Assembly: GCA_044425705.1 (NCBI GenBank)
Contig: JAWXVD010000032.1
Location: 1 to 29,764, forward strand
Length of the DNA stretch: 29,764 nt
Source of the DNA: JAWXVD01 sp044425705
GTDB lineage: Bacteria > Bacillota > Clostridia > Lachnospirales > Lachnospiraceae
Reading direction: 5' to 3'
Under the pieces are notes generated by a model. The model made no database searches, was not told the DNA's origin, and saw nothing but the letters and a program-made list of their open reading frames with translations. Shown piece by piece: positions 1 through 8,720 of the stretch (position 1 is its first letter; each line of letters begins with the position of its first letter). Made by a program: the position numbers and the translations under genes.

Positions 1-2007
1 GAAGATACCATTATGACAAAAGAAGAAATCGCCATAGAATTTAGTGAAGATGTTGCGCTGTTAGTAGATGGTGTTACAAAATTACAACATTTGCATCTTG
101 CAGATGGTCATGATGGAAAATCAGCAGATAAAACGGAAATGCAAGCAGAAAATTTACGTAAAATGTTTTTGGCTATGGCGAAAGATATTCGTGTTATCTT
201 GATTAAATTGGCAGATAGACTTCATAATATGAGAACATTAAAGCATATGCCACCTGAAAAACAGCAACGAATTGCAAGAGAAACACAAGAAATCTATTCT
301 CCTATTGCAGAGAGACTTGGAATTTCTAAAATCAAAGTTGAACTGGATGATTTGTCTTTGAAATATTTAGAGCCAGACGTATATTATGATTTGGTAAATA
401 AGATCGCTATTAGAAAAAGCGTGAGAGAAGAGTACATTCAAAATATTGTGGATGAAGTATCGGAACATGTGTCGAAAGTAGGAATCAAAGCGCAAATTGA
501 TGGACGTATTAAGCATTTCTTTAGTATTTACAAGAAGATGAAAAATTATGATAAAACCATCGATCAAATATATGATTTGTTTGCAGTGCGTATTATCGTA
601 GATAGTGTGAAAGATTGTTATGCAGCCTTAGGTGTGATTCATGAAATGTACAAACCTATTCCGGGTAGATTTAAAGATTATATAGCTATGCCAAAATCGA
701 ATATGTACCAATCCTTGCATACTACCTTAATTGGTACTACTGGATTACCATTTGAAATTCAAATTCGTACCTTTGAGATGCATAAGGCGGCAGAATTTGG
801 TATTGCGGCTCATTGGAAATATAAAGAAGCGGCAGATGGTAAAAAAGTGGAAGGACAAGAAGTTGAAAAGCTTGTTTGGTTGCGCCAAATTTTAGAGTGG
901 CAAACAGATTTATCCGATAATAAGGAATTTATGAATTTGTTAAAGAGCGACTTAGATCTCTTTTCAGATAGTGTATACTGTTTCACTCCTAGAGGAGAAG
1001 TGAAAAATTTACCGGCAGGAAGCACACCGATAGATTTCGCTTATGCAATCCATAGTGCTGTTGGAAATCGAATGATCGGTGCGAGAGTTAACGATAAACT
1101 TGTGACCATTGATTATCAAATTAATAATGGTGACTGTATTGAAATTATTACTTCACAAAACTCAAAAGGACCTAGTCGCGATTGGTTGAGTGTAGTACGC
1201 AGTACACAAGCAAAAAATAAAATTAATCAGTGGTTTAAAGCAGAATTTAAAGATGATAACATTGTTCGTGGTAAAGAGATGTTGAACGCTTACTGTAAAG
1301 CGAAAACCATTAACATTAGTGATATTATGAAACCAGAATATATGGATAATATCATGAAAAAATATGGATTCAAGGATTGGGATTCCGTTTTTGCGGCAAT
1401 TGGACACGGTGGGTTAAAAGAAGGTCAGATTGTCAATAAAATGAATGAAATGTATGAACGTGATAACAAAAAAATTCTGACAAATGAAGAAGTATTGGCA
1501 AGTATTGCGGAATCAAATCAAGCAAAACCATTAAAAACCAAGGCACAAGGCGGTATTACTGTAAAAGGTATTCACGATGTGGCAGTTCGTTTCTCAAAAT
1601 GTTGCAGTCCAGTACCTGGAGATGAAATTGTTGGATTTGTTACAAGAGGTCGTGGTGTTTCTATTCATAGAACAGATTGTGTGAATGTGGTAAATATGTC
1701 TGATTTCGATAGAGCTAGATTGATTGATGCAGATTGGCAACAAGGTGAATCGAAAACAGTAACTGAAAAATATTTCACAGAGCTTACAATTTATGCAAAT
1801 AATAGACATGGCTTATTAGTAGATATTACAAAAGTATTTACGGGTCAAGGAATTGATATCAATTCCTTAAATACAAGAACAAGTAAACAAGGGATTGCAT
1901 CACTTTCTATCACATTTGAAATTAGTGGAAGAGATGAGTTGAATACAATTATTGGTAAATTGAGAACGGTAACTAGTGTATTAGATATAGAAAGAACATC
2001 TAGCTAG
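1..2007 (+). CDS. rel: Bifunctional (p)ppGpp synthase/hydrolase, 5' end outside window
   Basis: Makes and degrades the stringent-response alarmone (p)ppGpp in the cytoplasm. The frame is open from base 1 (E-D-T-I before the first ATG at 13), and this matches the middle of the HD hydrolase domain, so the true start lies upstream and roughly the first 80-100 residues are missing. Visible in order: the rest of the HD domain with LIKLADRLHNMRTL; the synthetase domain with YDLFAVRIIV and GRFKDYIAMPKSNMYQSLH, where RFKD is the signature of bifunctional Rel/SpoT rather than synthase-only RelA (EFDD); a TGS domain (VYCFTPRGEVKNLPAGSTP); a helical region; a Cys-rich segment (KCCSPVPGDEIVGF, HRTDC); and a C-terminal ACT domain (ELTIYANNRHGLLVDITKVF). 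It ends 13 bp before the next gene, so the two are probably co-transcribed. The call is secure; the truncation is only the window edge. Confidence 0.97.
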   Translation, partial: EDTIMTKEEIAIEFSEDVALLVDGVTKLQHLHLADGHDGKSADKTEMQAENLRKMFLAMAKDIRVILIKLADRLHNMRTLKHMPPEKQQRIARETQEIYSPIAERLGISKIKVELDDLSLKYLEPDVYYDLVNKIAIRKSVREEYIQNIVDEVSEHVSKVGIKAQIDGRIKHFFSIYKKMKNYDKTIDQIYDLFAVRIIVDSVKDCYAALGVIHEMYKPIPGRFKDYIAMPKSNMYQSLHTTLIGTTGLPFEIQIRTFEMHKAAEFGIAAHWKYKEAADGKKVEGQEVEKLVWLRQILEWQTDLSDNKEFMNLLKSDLDLFSDSVYCFTPRGEVKNLPAGSTPIDFAYAIHSAVGNRMIGARVNDKLVTIDYQINNGDCIEIITSQNSKGPSRDWLSVVRSTQAKNKINQWFKAEFKDDNIVRGKEMLNAYCKAKTINISDIMKPEYMDNIMKKYGFKDWDSVFAAIGHGGLKEGQIVNKMNEMYERDNKKILTNEEVLASIAESNQAKPLKTKAQGGITVKGIHDVAVRFSKCCSPVPGDEIVGFVTRGRGVSIHRTDCVNVVNMSDFDRARLIDADWQQGESKTVTEKYFTELTIYANNRHGLLVDITKVFTGQGIDINSLNTRTSKQGIASLSITFEISGRDELNTIIGKLRTVTSVLDIERTSS

Positions 2008-2020
2008 AAGGGCGGTAAGA

Positions 2021-2650
2021 ATGGCAAAGATAAAAGTAGGACATTTTGTAATAGGATCAGTACAAACCAATTGCTATTTTGTATATGATGAAGATACCAA
2101 GGATGCGATTGTTGTAGACCCAGCTGATCAAGGAGAAGAAATATATAAGACCTTGTTAAAAAATGGATTTCAGGTTGCTGCAATCTTTTTGACACATGGA
2201 CATTTTGATCATATTTTAGGCTGCCAGACACTTAGAAAGGCAGCAGGTGTAAAGGTTTATGCCAGTGCAGCAGAAAAAGAAATTTGTGAAGATACTGCAA
2301 AAAACCTTTCTGCTAGTGTAGGATACGGTTGTACCATTAAAGCGAATCATTACCTACAAGATGGAGAAGAAATTACAGTTGCAGGCATGACATGTAAAAT
2401 GATTTTAACACCAGGTCATACTTCTGGTAGTTGCTGTTATTATTTTGAAGAAGCAGGTGTTTTAATCAGCGGTGATACATTGTTTGAAGGTTCTGTAGGT
2501 AGAACAGATTTTCCGACAGGTAGTATGGGTACATTAGTACGTTCTATCAAAGAAAAATTAATGGTATTGCCTGAAAATGTAGTAGTTTATCCAGGACATG
2601 GAAATACAACTACAATAGGAGAGGAAAAGAATAGCAATCCATTTATATAA
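2021..2650 (+). CDS. Metallo-beta-lactamase-fold hydrolase, glyoxalase II-like
   Basis: A 209-residue cytoplasmic metal-dependent hydrolase of the GloB/YcbL type. Metal ligands are visible: THGHFDH (His59, His61, Asp63, His64), PGHTSG (His133), GDTLF (Asp152) and YPGHGN (His193). It is shorter than true glyoxalase II and lacks that enzyme's C-terminal substrate-binding domain, which fits the short clostridial form normally found between rel and hemZ. The real substrate is unknown; thioester hydrolysis (S-lactoylglutathione-like) is only a family guess. A ribosome binding site (GGGCGG) precedes the ATG. No signal peptide is present. Confidence 0.93.
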   Translation: MAKIKVGHFVIGSVQTNCYFVYDEDTKDAIVVDPADQGEEIYKTLLKNGFQVAAIFLTHGHFDHILGCQTLRKAAGVKVYASAAEKEICEDTAKNLSASVGYGCTIKANHYLQDGEEITVAGMTCKMILTPGHTSGSCCYYFEEAGVLISGDTLFEGSVGRTDFPTGSMGTLVRSIKEKLMVLPENVVVYPGHGNTTTIGEEKNSNPFI

Positions 2651-2723
2651 AATGGGCGATATATAAAGTGACAGTTCAGTTATATAAATGCATGGCTACG
2701 CTATTCATGTGAATGGAGAAGGA

Positions 2724-4280
2724 ATGTTAGTAGTAAAATTAAATAAATCCCAATTTGAATATGATATTCATTCATTAGTAAAGGCATTTTATCCAGAACA
2801 GGATGTGAAAGTTTTTCTACAAGGAGAGAAAGATTTTCTATCTTCGGATAATATGCCTGAAATTTTTGTGGATTTTCAGGATAAGCAGATTGATTTTCAG
2901 ATAAAATCAAAGAAGTTAGATCGGATTTTTTCTAAACAGCAAGGAAAGACAATAATTGCAGAAAAAGATGAGAGTAATAGCAGTGATGAGGATTATCGGT
3001 ATCCTGTTATTGAAGATAGTATGCAATTAGAAGAACCAGATAATAGACCAGTTGTAAAAAATCAATTAAAACAGTTGATTTATACGACATTGTCTAGGTA
3101 TACAGGAACAATCTTGCCATGGGGCACACTGACGGGGATTCGCCCAACTAAGATTGCCTATGGTCTTTTGGACCAAGGGAAAAATGAAGAAGAAACATTG
3201 CAGCACTTGCAAGATACGTATTATATCAGTGATGAAAAAGGAAAGTTGAGTATTGATATAGCAAAGAGAGAAAAACAAATTTTAAGCCCTATCAATTATG
3301 AAAATGGTTATAGCTTATATATTGGGATTCCTTTTTGTCCTACAACTTGCTTATATTGTTCTTTTACATCTTATCCTATTGGATTGTATCAGAAAAAAGT
3401 AGCTGCCTATTTGCAAGCTATGGAAAAAGAAATTGATTATGTGAAAGAAGCATTTCAAGGAAAAATTTTAGATAGTGTATATATAGGAGGTGGAACTCCT
3501 ACGACCTTAGAACCTGAGGAATTATCTTGGTTGTTACATAAGATTAAGACCAGTTTTGATTTTTCAACAGTAAAAGAATTTACAGTAGAAGCAGGTCGTG
3601 CAGACAGTATCACCAGAGAAAAGTTAGAAACCTTGTATCGATATGGTGTTACTAGAATCTCTGTGAATCCACAAACAATGAAAGATGAAACCTTAAAGAT
3701 TATTGGCAGACGTCACACTGTTGCGCAAGCTAAAGAAGCATTTTTACTAGCTAGAGAAGTTGGTTTCACCAATATTAATATGGATTTGATTTTAGGCTTA
3801 CCAGGAGAAAACGAGGAAGATGTACGTCACACCATAGAAGAAGTGGTTGCCTTAGCACCGGACAGCTTGACAGTCCACTCGCTAGCAATTAAGAGAGCTT
3901 CTAAATTGAATCAATGGATTCAAACAAATGGCATCGAAACCTTGCATAATACTGATAGCACTATGGAAATTGCAGCAAGTGGTGCCAAAAAACTTGGTAT
4001 GGAACCTTATTATTTATATCGTCAAAAAAATATGTCGGGAAATTTAGAAAATGTAGGATATGCAACAGAAGGTAAGTTTGGTATTTATAATATTCTGATT
4101 ATGGAAGAAAAGCAAACCATTGTAGCCATTGGTGCTGGAACCATCACGAAGAGAGTTGATAGAGATGGAAGAATCGAGCGATGTGATTCCATCAAGGATG
4201 TGGATCTATATATTGAAAAGATTGATGAAATGATTGAGAGAAAGAAAAAATTATTTGACTTGAAAAATATGTCTTTTTAA
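2724..4280 (+). CDS. hemZ: HemZ-type radical SAM coproporphyrinogen dehydrogenase
   Basis: An oxygen-independent coproporphyrinogen III oxidase-like enzyme of tetrapyrrole synthesis. The radical SAM cluster motif CPTTCLYC is at Cys205, Cys209 and Cys212, followed by SVYIGGGTPTTL for SAM binding and a NMDLILGLPGE strand. An N-terminal extension of about 170 residues before the radical SAM barrel is typical of HemZ and absent from HemN. The frame is open from an ATG at 2688, but I prefer the ATG at 2724: it has GGAGAAGG directly upstream, and the protein then begins MLVVKLNKSQFEYDIHSLVK, as family members do. Length is about 518 residues. HemZ-like proteins are close to other HemN/HemW-like radical SAM enzymes, so activity on coproporphyrinogen is inferred from the family and from the conserved position before hisS. 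Confidence 0.92.
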   Translation: MLVVKLNKSQFEYDIHSLVKAFYPEQDVKVFLQGEKDFLSSDNMPEIFVDFQDKQIDFQIKSKKLDRIFSKQQGKTIIAEKDESNSSDEDYRYPVIEDSMQLEEPDNRPVVKNQLKQLIYTTLSRYTGTILPWGTLTGIRPTKIAYGLLDQGKNEEETLQHLQDTYYISDEKGKLSIDIAKREKQILSPINYENGYSLYIGIPFCPTTCLYCSFTSYPIGLYQKKVAAYLQAMEKEIDYVKEAFQGKILDSVYIGGGTPTTLEPEELSWLLHKIKTSFDFSTVKEFTVEAGRADSITREKLETLYRYGVTRISVNPQTMKDETLKIIGRRHTVAQAKEAFLLAREVGFTNINMDLILGLPGENEEDVRHTIEEVVALAPDSLTVHSLAIKRASKLNQWIQTNGIETLHNTDSTMEIAASGAKKLGMEPYYLYRQKNMSGNLENVGYATEGKFGIYNILIMEEKQTIVAIGAGTITKRVDRDGRIERCDSIKDVDLYIEKIDEMIERKKKLFDLKNMSF

Positions 4281-4384
4281 GGTAGAGTATTGCATAGGTC
4301 ACACTAGGAAATATTCTCAGTCAACATACAATGAATCAGAGAGTGAAATAAAAGTTAGACAACGAGAAAGGCAAGGGATTGAAC

Positions 4385-5644
4385 ATGGCATTAGGCAAGA
4401 AGCCAGTCACAGGTATGAAAGATATTTTACCTGCTGAAATGGAAATTAGAGATTATGTAATTGGAGTGATTAAGGAAACTTATCGACAATTTGGTTTTAC
4501 GTCAATTGAAACTCCATGTGTAGAAAATATAAAAAATTTAAGCAATAAACAAGGTGGAGAAAATGAGAAATTGATTTTCAAAATCTTAAAACGTGGTGAA
4601 AAATTAAAATTAGAAGCAGCAAAAGAGGAAAATGATGTGGTAGATGGTGGACTTCGTTATGATTTGACAGTACCTCTTGTACGTTTTTATGCCAATAATA
4701 GTGGGAATTTACCAACACCATTTAAGGCATTGCAAATCGGTCCAGTATGGCGTGCCGATCGACCTCAAAGAGGAAGATATCGCCAATTCTATCAATGTGA
4801 TATTGATATCTTGGGAGAACCTACTAATTTAGCTGAGATCGAATTGATTATGGCTACAACAACAACTCTCGATAAATTAGGATTTAAAGGATTTGAAATT
4901 CGTATCAATGAAAGAAAAATATTAAAGGCAATGGCATCTTATAGTGGTTTTGAAGAAGCTGATTATGATACTGTCTTTATTATTTTAGATAAAATGGATA
5001 AAATTGGAGCAGATGGTGTAGCAAAGGAATTAGTGGAAAACGGATTTTCACAGGATTCTGCTGATAAATATTTGGCTTTATTTGAAGGCATAAAACAAGC
5101 AGATAATGGTTTAGATTATTTGGCTACTACATTAGAAGGTTTCTTAGATATAGAAACAAAAAATAATTTACAAGAAATTATCACTAGTGTAGAGGCAACT
5201 AAGAATGCAAGTTTTGAAATCGTATTTGATCCAACATTAGTACGCGGTATGTCTTATTATACAGGAACAATTTTTGAAATTGCTATCCCAGAATTTGGTG
5301 GTAGCTGTGGTGGCGGTGGTCGCTATGATAAAATGGTTGGTAAATTTACAGGACAAGATACACCTGCTTGTGGATTTTCTATCGGATTCGAAAGAATTGT
5401 ATTATTATTATTGGAAAATGGGTTTGAAATTCCAAATGCGAAACAAAAAACAGCATTTTTAATTGAAAAGGGAATTTCTACAGAACGTCTTTGTGAGGTA
5501 ATGGCAGAGGCGCAAGTTGCAAGAGCCAACGGAGAGAGAATCTTAGTTGCGCGCATGAATAAGAATAAAAAGTTCCAAAAAGAGCAACTGAATAAAGAAG
5601 GTTACACAACATTTAAAGAATTTTATAAAGAAACATTGAAGTAA
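4385..5644 (+). CDS. hisS: Histidyl-tRNA synthetase
   Basis: A class II aminoacyl-tRNA synthetase that charges tRNA-His; about 419 residues, the usual length. The N-terminus (MALGKKPVTGMKDILPAEM) is typical. Motif 2 is seen in GPVWRADRPQRGRYRQFYQC, the histidine-binding signatures in LVRGMSYYTGTIFEI and GGGGRYDKM, and the motif 3 region in CGFSIGFERIVLLL. The C-terminal anticodon-binding domain follows, ending in KEFYKETLK. The ATG at 4385 is chosen over the in-frame TTG at 4379 because AGGG at 4374-4377 is 7 nt from the ATG but only 1 nt from the TTG. The 104-bp leader after hemZ is too short for a T-box, and I see no T-box signature in it. Confidence 0.96.
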   Translation: MALGKKPVTGMKDILPAEMEIRDYVIGVIKETYRQFGFTSIETPCVENIKNLSNKQGGENEKLIFKILKRGEKLKLEAAKEENDVVDGGLRYDLTVPLVRFYANNSGNLPTPFKALQIGPVWRADRPQRGRYRQFYQCDIDILGEPTNLAEIELIMATTTTLDKLGFKGFEIRINERKILKAMASYSGFEEADYDTVFIILDKMDKIGADGVAKELVENGFSQDSADKYLALFEGIKQADNGLDYLATTLEGFLDIETKNNLQEIITSVEATKNASFEIVFDPTLVRGMSYYTGTIFEIAIPEFGGSCGGGGRYDKMVGKFTGQDTPACGFSIGFERIVLLLLENGFEIPNAKQKTAFLIEKGISTERLCEVMAEAQVARANGERILVARMNKNKKFQKEQLNKEGYTTFKEFYKETLK

Positions 5645-5665
5645 AGAGTAGATAGGAGAAAGAAA

Positions 5666-7456
5666 ATGGCCGAAACAATGAAAGGTTTAAAGAGATCTCA
5701 TAGATGTGGAGAATTGTCTGTTGCCAATGTAGGAGAAACAGTTACTGTTATGGGATGGGTGCAAAAACAACGTAATAAAGGCGGTATTATTTTTGTTGAT
5801 TTGCGTGATAGAAGTGGTTTATTACAGATTATTTTTGAAGAAAGCGATATTTTGACAGAAGGATTTGAAAAAGCAAGTCACTTGAGAAGTGAGTTTGTAG
5901 TGGCAATTGTTGGTACAGTGGAAGCAAGAAGTGGTGCGGTAAATGAAAATCTTGCAACGGGAGCGATTGAAATTCGCGCCAAAGAGCTTCGTATTTTATC
6001 AGAAGCAGAAACACCACCATTTCCAATTGAAGCAGAATCAAAAACAAAAGAAGAATTACGTTTGAAATATAGATATTTAGATTTAAGAAGAAGTGATTTG
6101 CAAGAAAAGATTGTTCTTAGAAGTAAAATTGCAGCAGGAATTCGTTCTTTCTTAACAGAAGAAGGATTTTTAGAAATTGAAACTCCAATTTTAAATAAAT
6201 CTACACCAGAAGGAGCCAGAGATTATCTTGTACCTAGTCGTGTGCATCCAGGGACATTTTATGCTTTGCCACAATCACCACAAATCTTCAAACAATTATT
6301 AATGTGTTCAGGATATGATAGATATTTCCAAATTGCAAAATGTTTCCGTGATGAAGATTTACGTGCAGATAGACAACCAGAGTTTACACAAGTGGATATG
6401 GAATTATCTTTTGTAGAAGTAGATGATGTCATTGAAGTGAATGAAAGATTGATTCAATCTGTTTGTAAAGAAGCAATTGGACTTGATGTAACCTTGCCAA
6501 TTCCAAGAATGACTTGGATTGATGCTATGAATCGTTATGGTTCAGATAAACCAGATACTCGTTTTGAAATGGAATTAACAGATGTTTCAGAAGTGGTAGC
6601 AAAGTGTGGATTCAGTGTGTTTACAGGAGCTTTAGCAAATGGCGGTTCTGTCAAAGGAATCAATGCGAAAGGGCAAGCAACTATGCCACGTAAGAAAATT
6701 GATGCCCTTGTAGAATTTGCAAAAGGATATGGAGCAAAAGGATTGGCTTACTTAGCAGTGAATGAAGATGGAAGCTTTAAATCATCATTTGCAAAATTCA
6801 TGACAGAAGAAGAATTAAAAGCATTAGTAGATGCTATGGGTGCAACAGCAGGAGATTTATTACTCTTTGCAGCAGATAAAACAAGCATAGTTTGGAATGT
6901 ATTAGGTGCACTTAGATTAGAAGTTGCAAAACAAATGAGTATCATAGACAATACAAAATTCAATTTCCTTTGGGTAACAGAATTCCCACTTCTTGAATGG
7001 GATGAAGAAGCAGGAAGATTTAGTGCAATGCATCATCCATTTACAATGCCTATGGATGAAGATTTAGAATTACTTGATACAGATCCAGGCAAAGTACGTG
7101 CAAAAGCATATGATATCGTATTAAATGGTACAGAACTTGGTGGTGGTAGCGTGCGTATCTTCCAAAATGACATTCAAGAAAAAATGTTTGCAGTTCTCGG
7201 ATTTACAATGGAACAAGCATACGAACAATTTGGATTCTTATTAAATGCATTCAAATATGGTGTTCCACCACATGCAGGACTTGCTTATGGATTAGATAGA
7301 CTTGTTATGCTATTAGTAGGGGCAGATAATATCCGTGAAGTAATTGCCTTCCCTAAAATCAAGGATGCTTCTTGTCTCATGACAGATGCACCTAATGTAG
7401 TAGATGAAAAACAATTAGAAGAACTAGCCATTGCACTTCGAGAAGTGCAAGAATAG
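5666..7456 (+). CDS. aspS: Aspartyl-tRNA synthetase, bacterial type
   Basis: A class II synthetase that charges tRNA-Asp; 596 residues, the length expected of the bacterial form with its GAD insertion. In order: an OB-fold anticodon-binding domain (VGETVTVMGWVQKQRNKGG), motif 1 in KYRYLDLRRSDLQ, the conserved TPEGARDYLVPSR and ALPQSPQIFKQLLM, motif 2 with FRDEDLRADRQPEFTQVD, the GAD insertion at about residues 300-420, and motif 3 with HAGLAYGLDRLVMLL. I cannot tell from sequence alone whether it discriminates against tRNA-Asn. It starts 21 bp after hisS with its own ribosome binding site (TAGGAGAAAG), and the hisS-aspS pair is a common Firmicute operon. Confidence 0.97.
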   Translation: MAETMKGLKRSHRCGELSVANVGETVTVMGWVQKQRNKGGIIFVDLRDRSGLLQIIFEESDILTEGFEKASHLRSEFVVAIVGTVEARSGAVNENLATGAIEIRAKELRILSEAETPPFPIEAESKTKEELRLKYRYLDLRRSDLQEKIVLRSKIAAGIRSFLTEEGFLEIETPILNKSTPEGARDYLVPSRVHPGTFYALPQSPQIFKQLLMCSGYDRYFQIAKCFRDEDLRADRQPEFTQVDMELSFVEVDDVIEVNERLIQSVCKEAIGLDVTLPIPRMTWIDAMNRYGSDKPDTRFEMELTDVSEVVAKCGFSVFTGALANGGSVKGINAKGQATMPRKKIDALVEFAKGYGAKGLAYLAVNEDGSFKSSFAKFMTEEELKALVDAMGATAGDLLLFAADKTSIVWNVLGALRLEVAKQMSIIDNTKFNFLWVTEFPLLEWDEEAGRFSAMHHPFTMPMDEDLELLDTDPGKVRAKAYDIVLNGTELGGGSVRIFQNDIQEKMFAVLGFTMEQAYEQFGFLLNAFKYGVPPHAGLAYGLDRLVMLLVGADNIREVIAFPKIKDASCLMTDAPNVVDEKQLEELAIALREVQE

Positions 7457-7463
7457 ACTTTTT
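7431..7463 (+). terminator. Candidate terminator hairpin overlapping the aspS 3' end
   Basis: A perfect 9-bp inverted repeat (TTGCACTTC at 7431-7439, GAAGTGCAA at 7442-7450) lies in the last codons of aspS, with a T-tract (TTTTT) at 7459-7463 just past the stop. The 8-nt gap between stem and T-tract is longer than usual, so it may be inefficient. It is the only terminator-like structure between aspS and the convergent gene, whose stop codon lies 28 bp away. Confidence 0.4.
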
Positions 7464-7484
7464 AAGGGTGAAAATACATTTGCA

Positions 7485-8633
7485 CTATTGTAATGTAGAC
7501 CAAAATTGGGTGATATGGTCTGTTTGATTTATGATGTGGGTTTTATCGTTGAACCAAAAATTACCTTCTGCTAGGGTGATGGCAGAGGGGTTATTCACAT
7601 CTGTTCGGACTGGCCAGGTGCCTTCAAGGAGGTAAGGGGTGAGTCCTTTTCCTGTGCCATCGGTTTCGCCTAACAGCCAACGGATAAATAATTTGGCACT
7701 ATTTACATTTTTAGAACCGCCGGCGATGGAAATGGTGTTAGAGGCATAAACGCCGTCACAAGGATTGGCACCGTAGGCTACAGCTACAGATAATCCTAGT
7801 TCATTTCTTCGTATTTTGCTAGATATCATAAAACCTACAGGAGGATTTTCCTGAGTACTAGCGATTACTTCTACAATTTCATTAGAGCTAGTTGTGAAAT
7901 GAAGACCATTGGCAACTAATCTTTCAAAAAAAATTTCTCCAGCACTAGAATTTTCAGGTACATTTAATTCTTCGCCATAGTATGCAAAATAAGCACTTTC
8001 CATAGCAGTACTGTTTGAAATGATGCTATGCACTAGAGCATAAGAAGGATGTGAGCGGAGAGGACTGTTCATGTATACGTTACCATACCATTTAGGCTCG
8101 GTTAGTTCCCACCAATTAGTAATAGGTGGTATATCATAGACCGAGGAATTATAAAATAGTTGTTCTGCTTCGCCTACAAAACTAAGTAATTCTGTGTTTG
8201 CTTCAGGAAACATAAAGGGTTCTATGTCATAAGGAACATATTTGTAAATAATATTTTTTGGTAATAAATCATTGGTAAGACTGCCATTATCATCAGAACA
8301 AATAACAATATCGCAAATTGTTTCATTGTTTTCATGGGCGTCTAGTAAAGTTTCTACTAAATCATAAGCTCTTGTATCATAAACTTCTACAGTAAGGCCA
8401 GGATATTGAGTTTCAAAAGATTCTTTTACATCATAAATCCGCGTGGTTGTACTGTAAACAATTAAAGTATCTTCTAATAATGCCTGTTTATATAAGTCTA
8501 GGGGTGTTTCTTGTGCATTTAAATTTGCAGTTTCTTCCCATTGTTTCATAGATGAATCTATGGTGTTTGGTTGACATCCAATGAGAATGGATGTTAGTAA
8601 TAAAGTGCATAACAGCGGGTACAAATGTTTCAT
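7485..8633 (-). CDS. Extracellular solute-binding lipoprotein, AfuA/FbpA-like
   Basis: A 382-residue surface lipoprotein. The N-terminus is a lipoprotein signal peptide (MKHLYPLLCTLLLTSILIGC), with lipobox LIGC placing the lipidated Cys at residue 20. The mature part starts as a periplasmic-binding-protein type II fold (LIVYSTTTRIYDVKESFE) and keeps the iron/spermidine-type layout: EAEQLFYNSSVYDIPPITNW and PKWYGNVYMNSP in the middle, then SIAGGSKNVNSAKLFIRWLL. The ligand cannot be assigned; the family binds ferric complexes, polyamines and other small anions. AAGGAG lies 8-10 nt before the ATG. It is downstream of, and probably co-transcribed with, the larger SBP at 8721-10337. No ABC permease or ATPase is nearby, so a receptor role beside the two-component system is as plausible as uptake. 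Confidence 0.88.
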   Translation of the reverse strand: MKHLYPLLCTLLLTSILIGCQPNTIDSSMKQWEETANLNAQETPLDLYKQALLEDTLIVYSTTTRIYDVKESFETQYPGLTVEVYDTRAYDLVETLLDAHENNETICDIVICSDDNGSLTNDLLPKNIIYKYVPYDIEPFMFPEANTELLSFVGEAEQLFYNSSVYDIPPITNWWELTEPKWYGNVYMNSPLRSHPSYALVHSIISNSTAMESAYFAYYGEELNVPENSSAGEIFFERLVANGLHFTTSSNEIVEVIASTQENPPVGFMISSKIRRNELGLSVAVAYGANPCDGVYASNTISIAGGSKNVNSAKLFIRWLLGETDGTGKGLTPYLLEGTWPVRTDVNNPSAITLAEGNFWFNDKTHIINQTDHITQFWSTLQ

Positions 8634-8720
8634 AATAATACTTCTCCTTTATTAAGTTCAGCAATTTGTGTGCATAAAACTGTAATTTTCAGCCTGTGGC
8701 TGATTACCATCGTTCTAAAT

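Noticed and set aside
1..2007. Truncated or degenerate rel pseudogene
   Set aside because: The frame is open through base 1 and all downstream domains are intact, so the missing N-terminus is explained by the window edge.
4281..4384. Possible T-box riboswitch before hisS
   Set aside because: The gap is about 100 bp and has neither the conserved T-box sequence nor a specifier/antiterminator arrangement.
8689..8703. Hairpin TCAGCC-TGT-GGCTGA between the two minus-strand SBP genes
   Set aside because: On the transcribed strand the stem is followed by AAATTACAG, not a T-tract, and the stem is only 6 bp; it may be an RNA processing or weak attenuation site but I cannot support a terminator.
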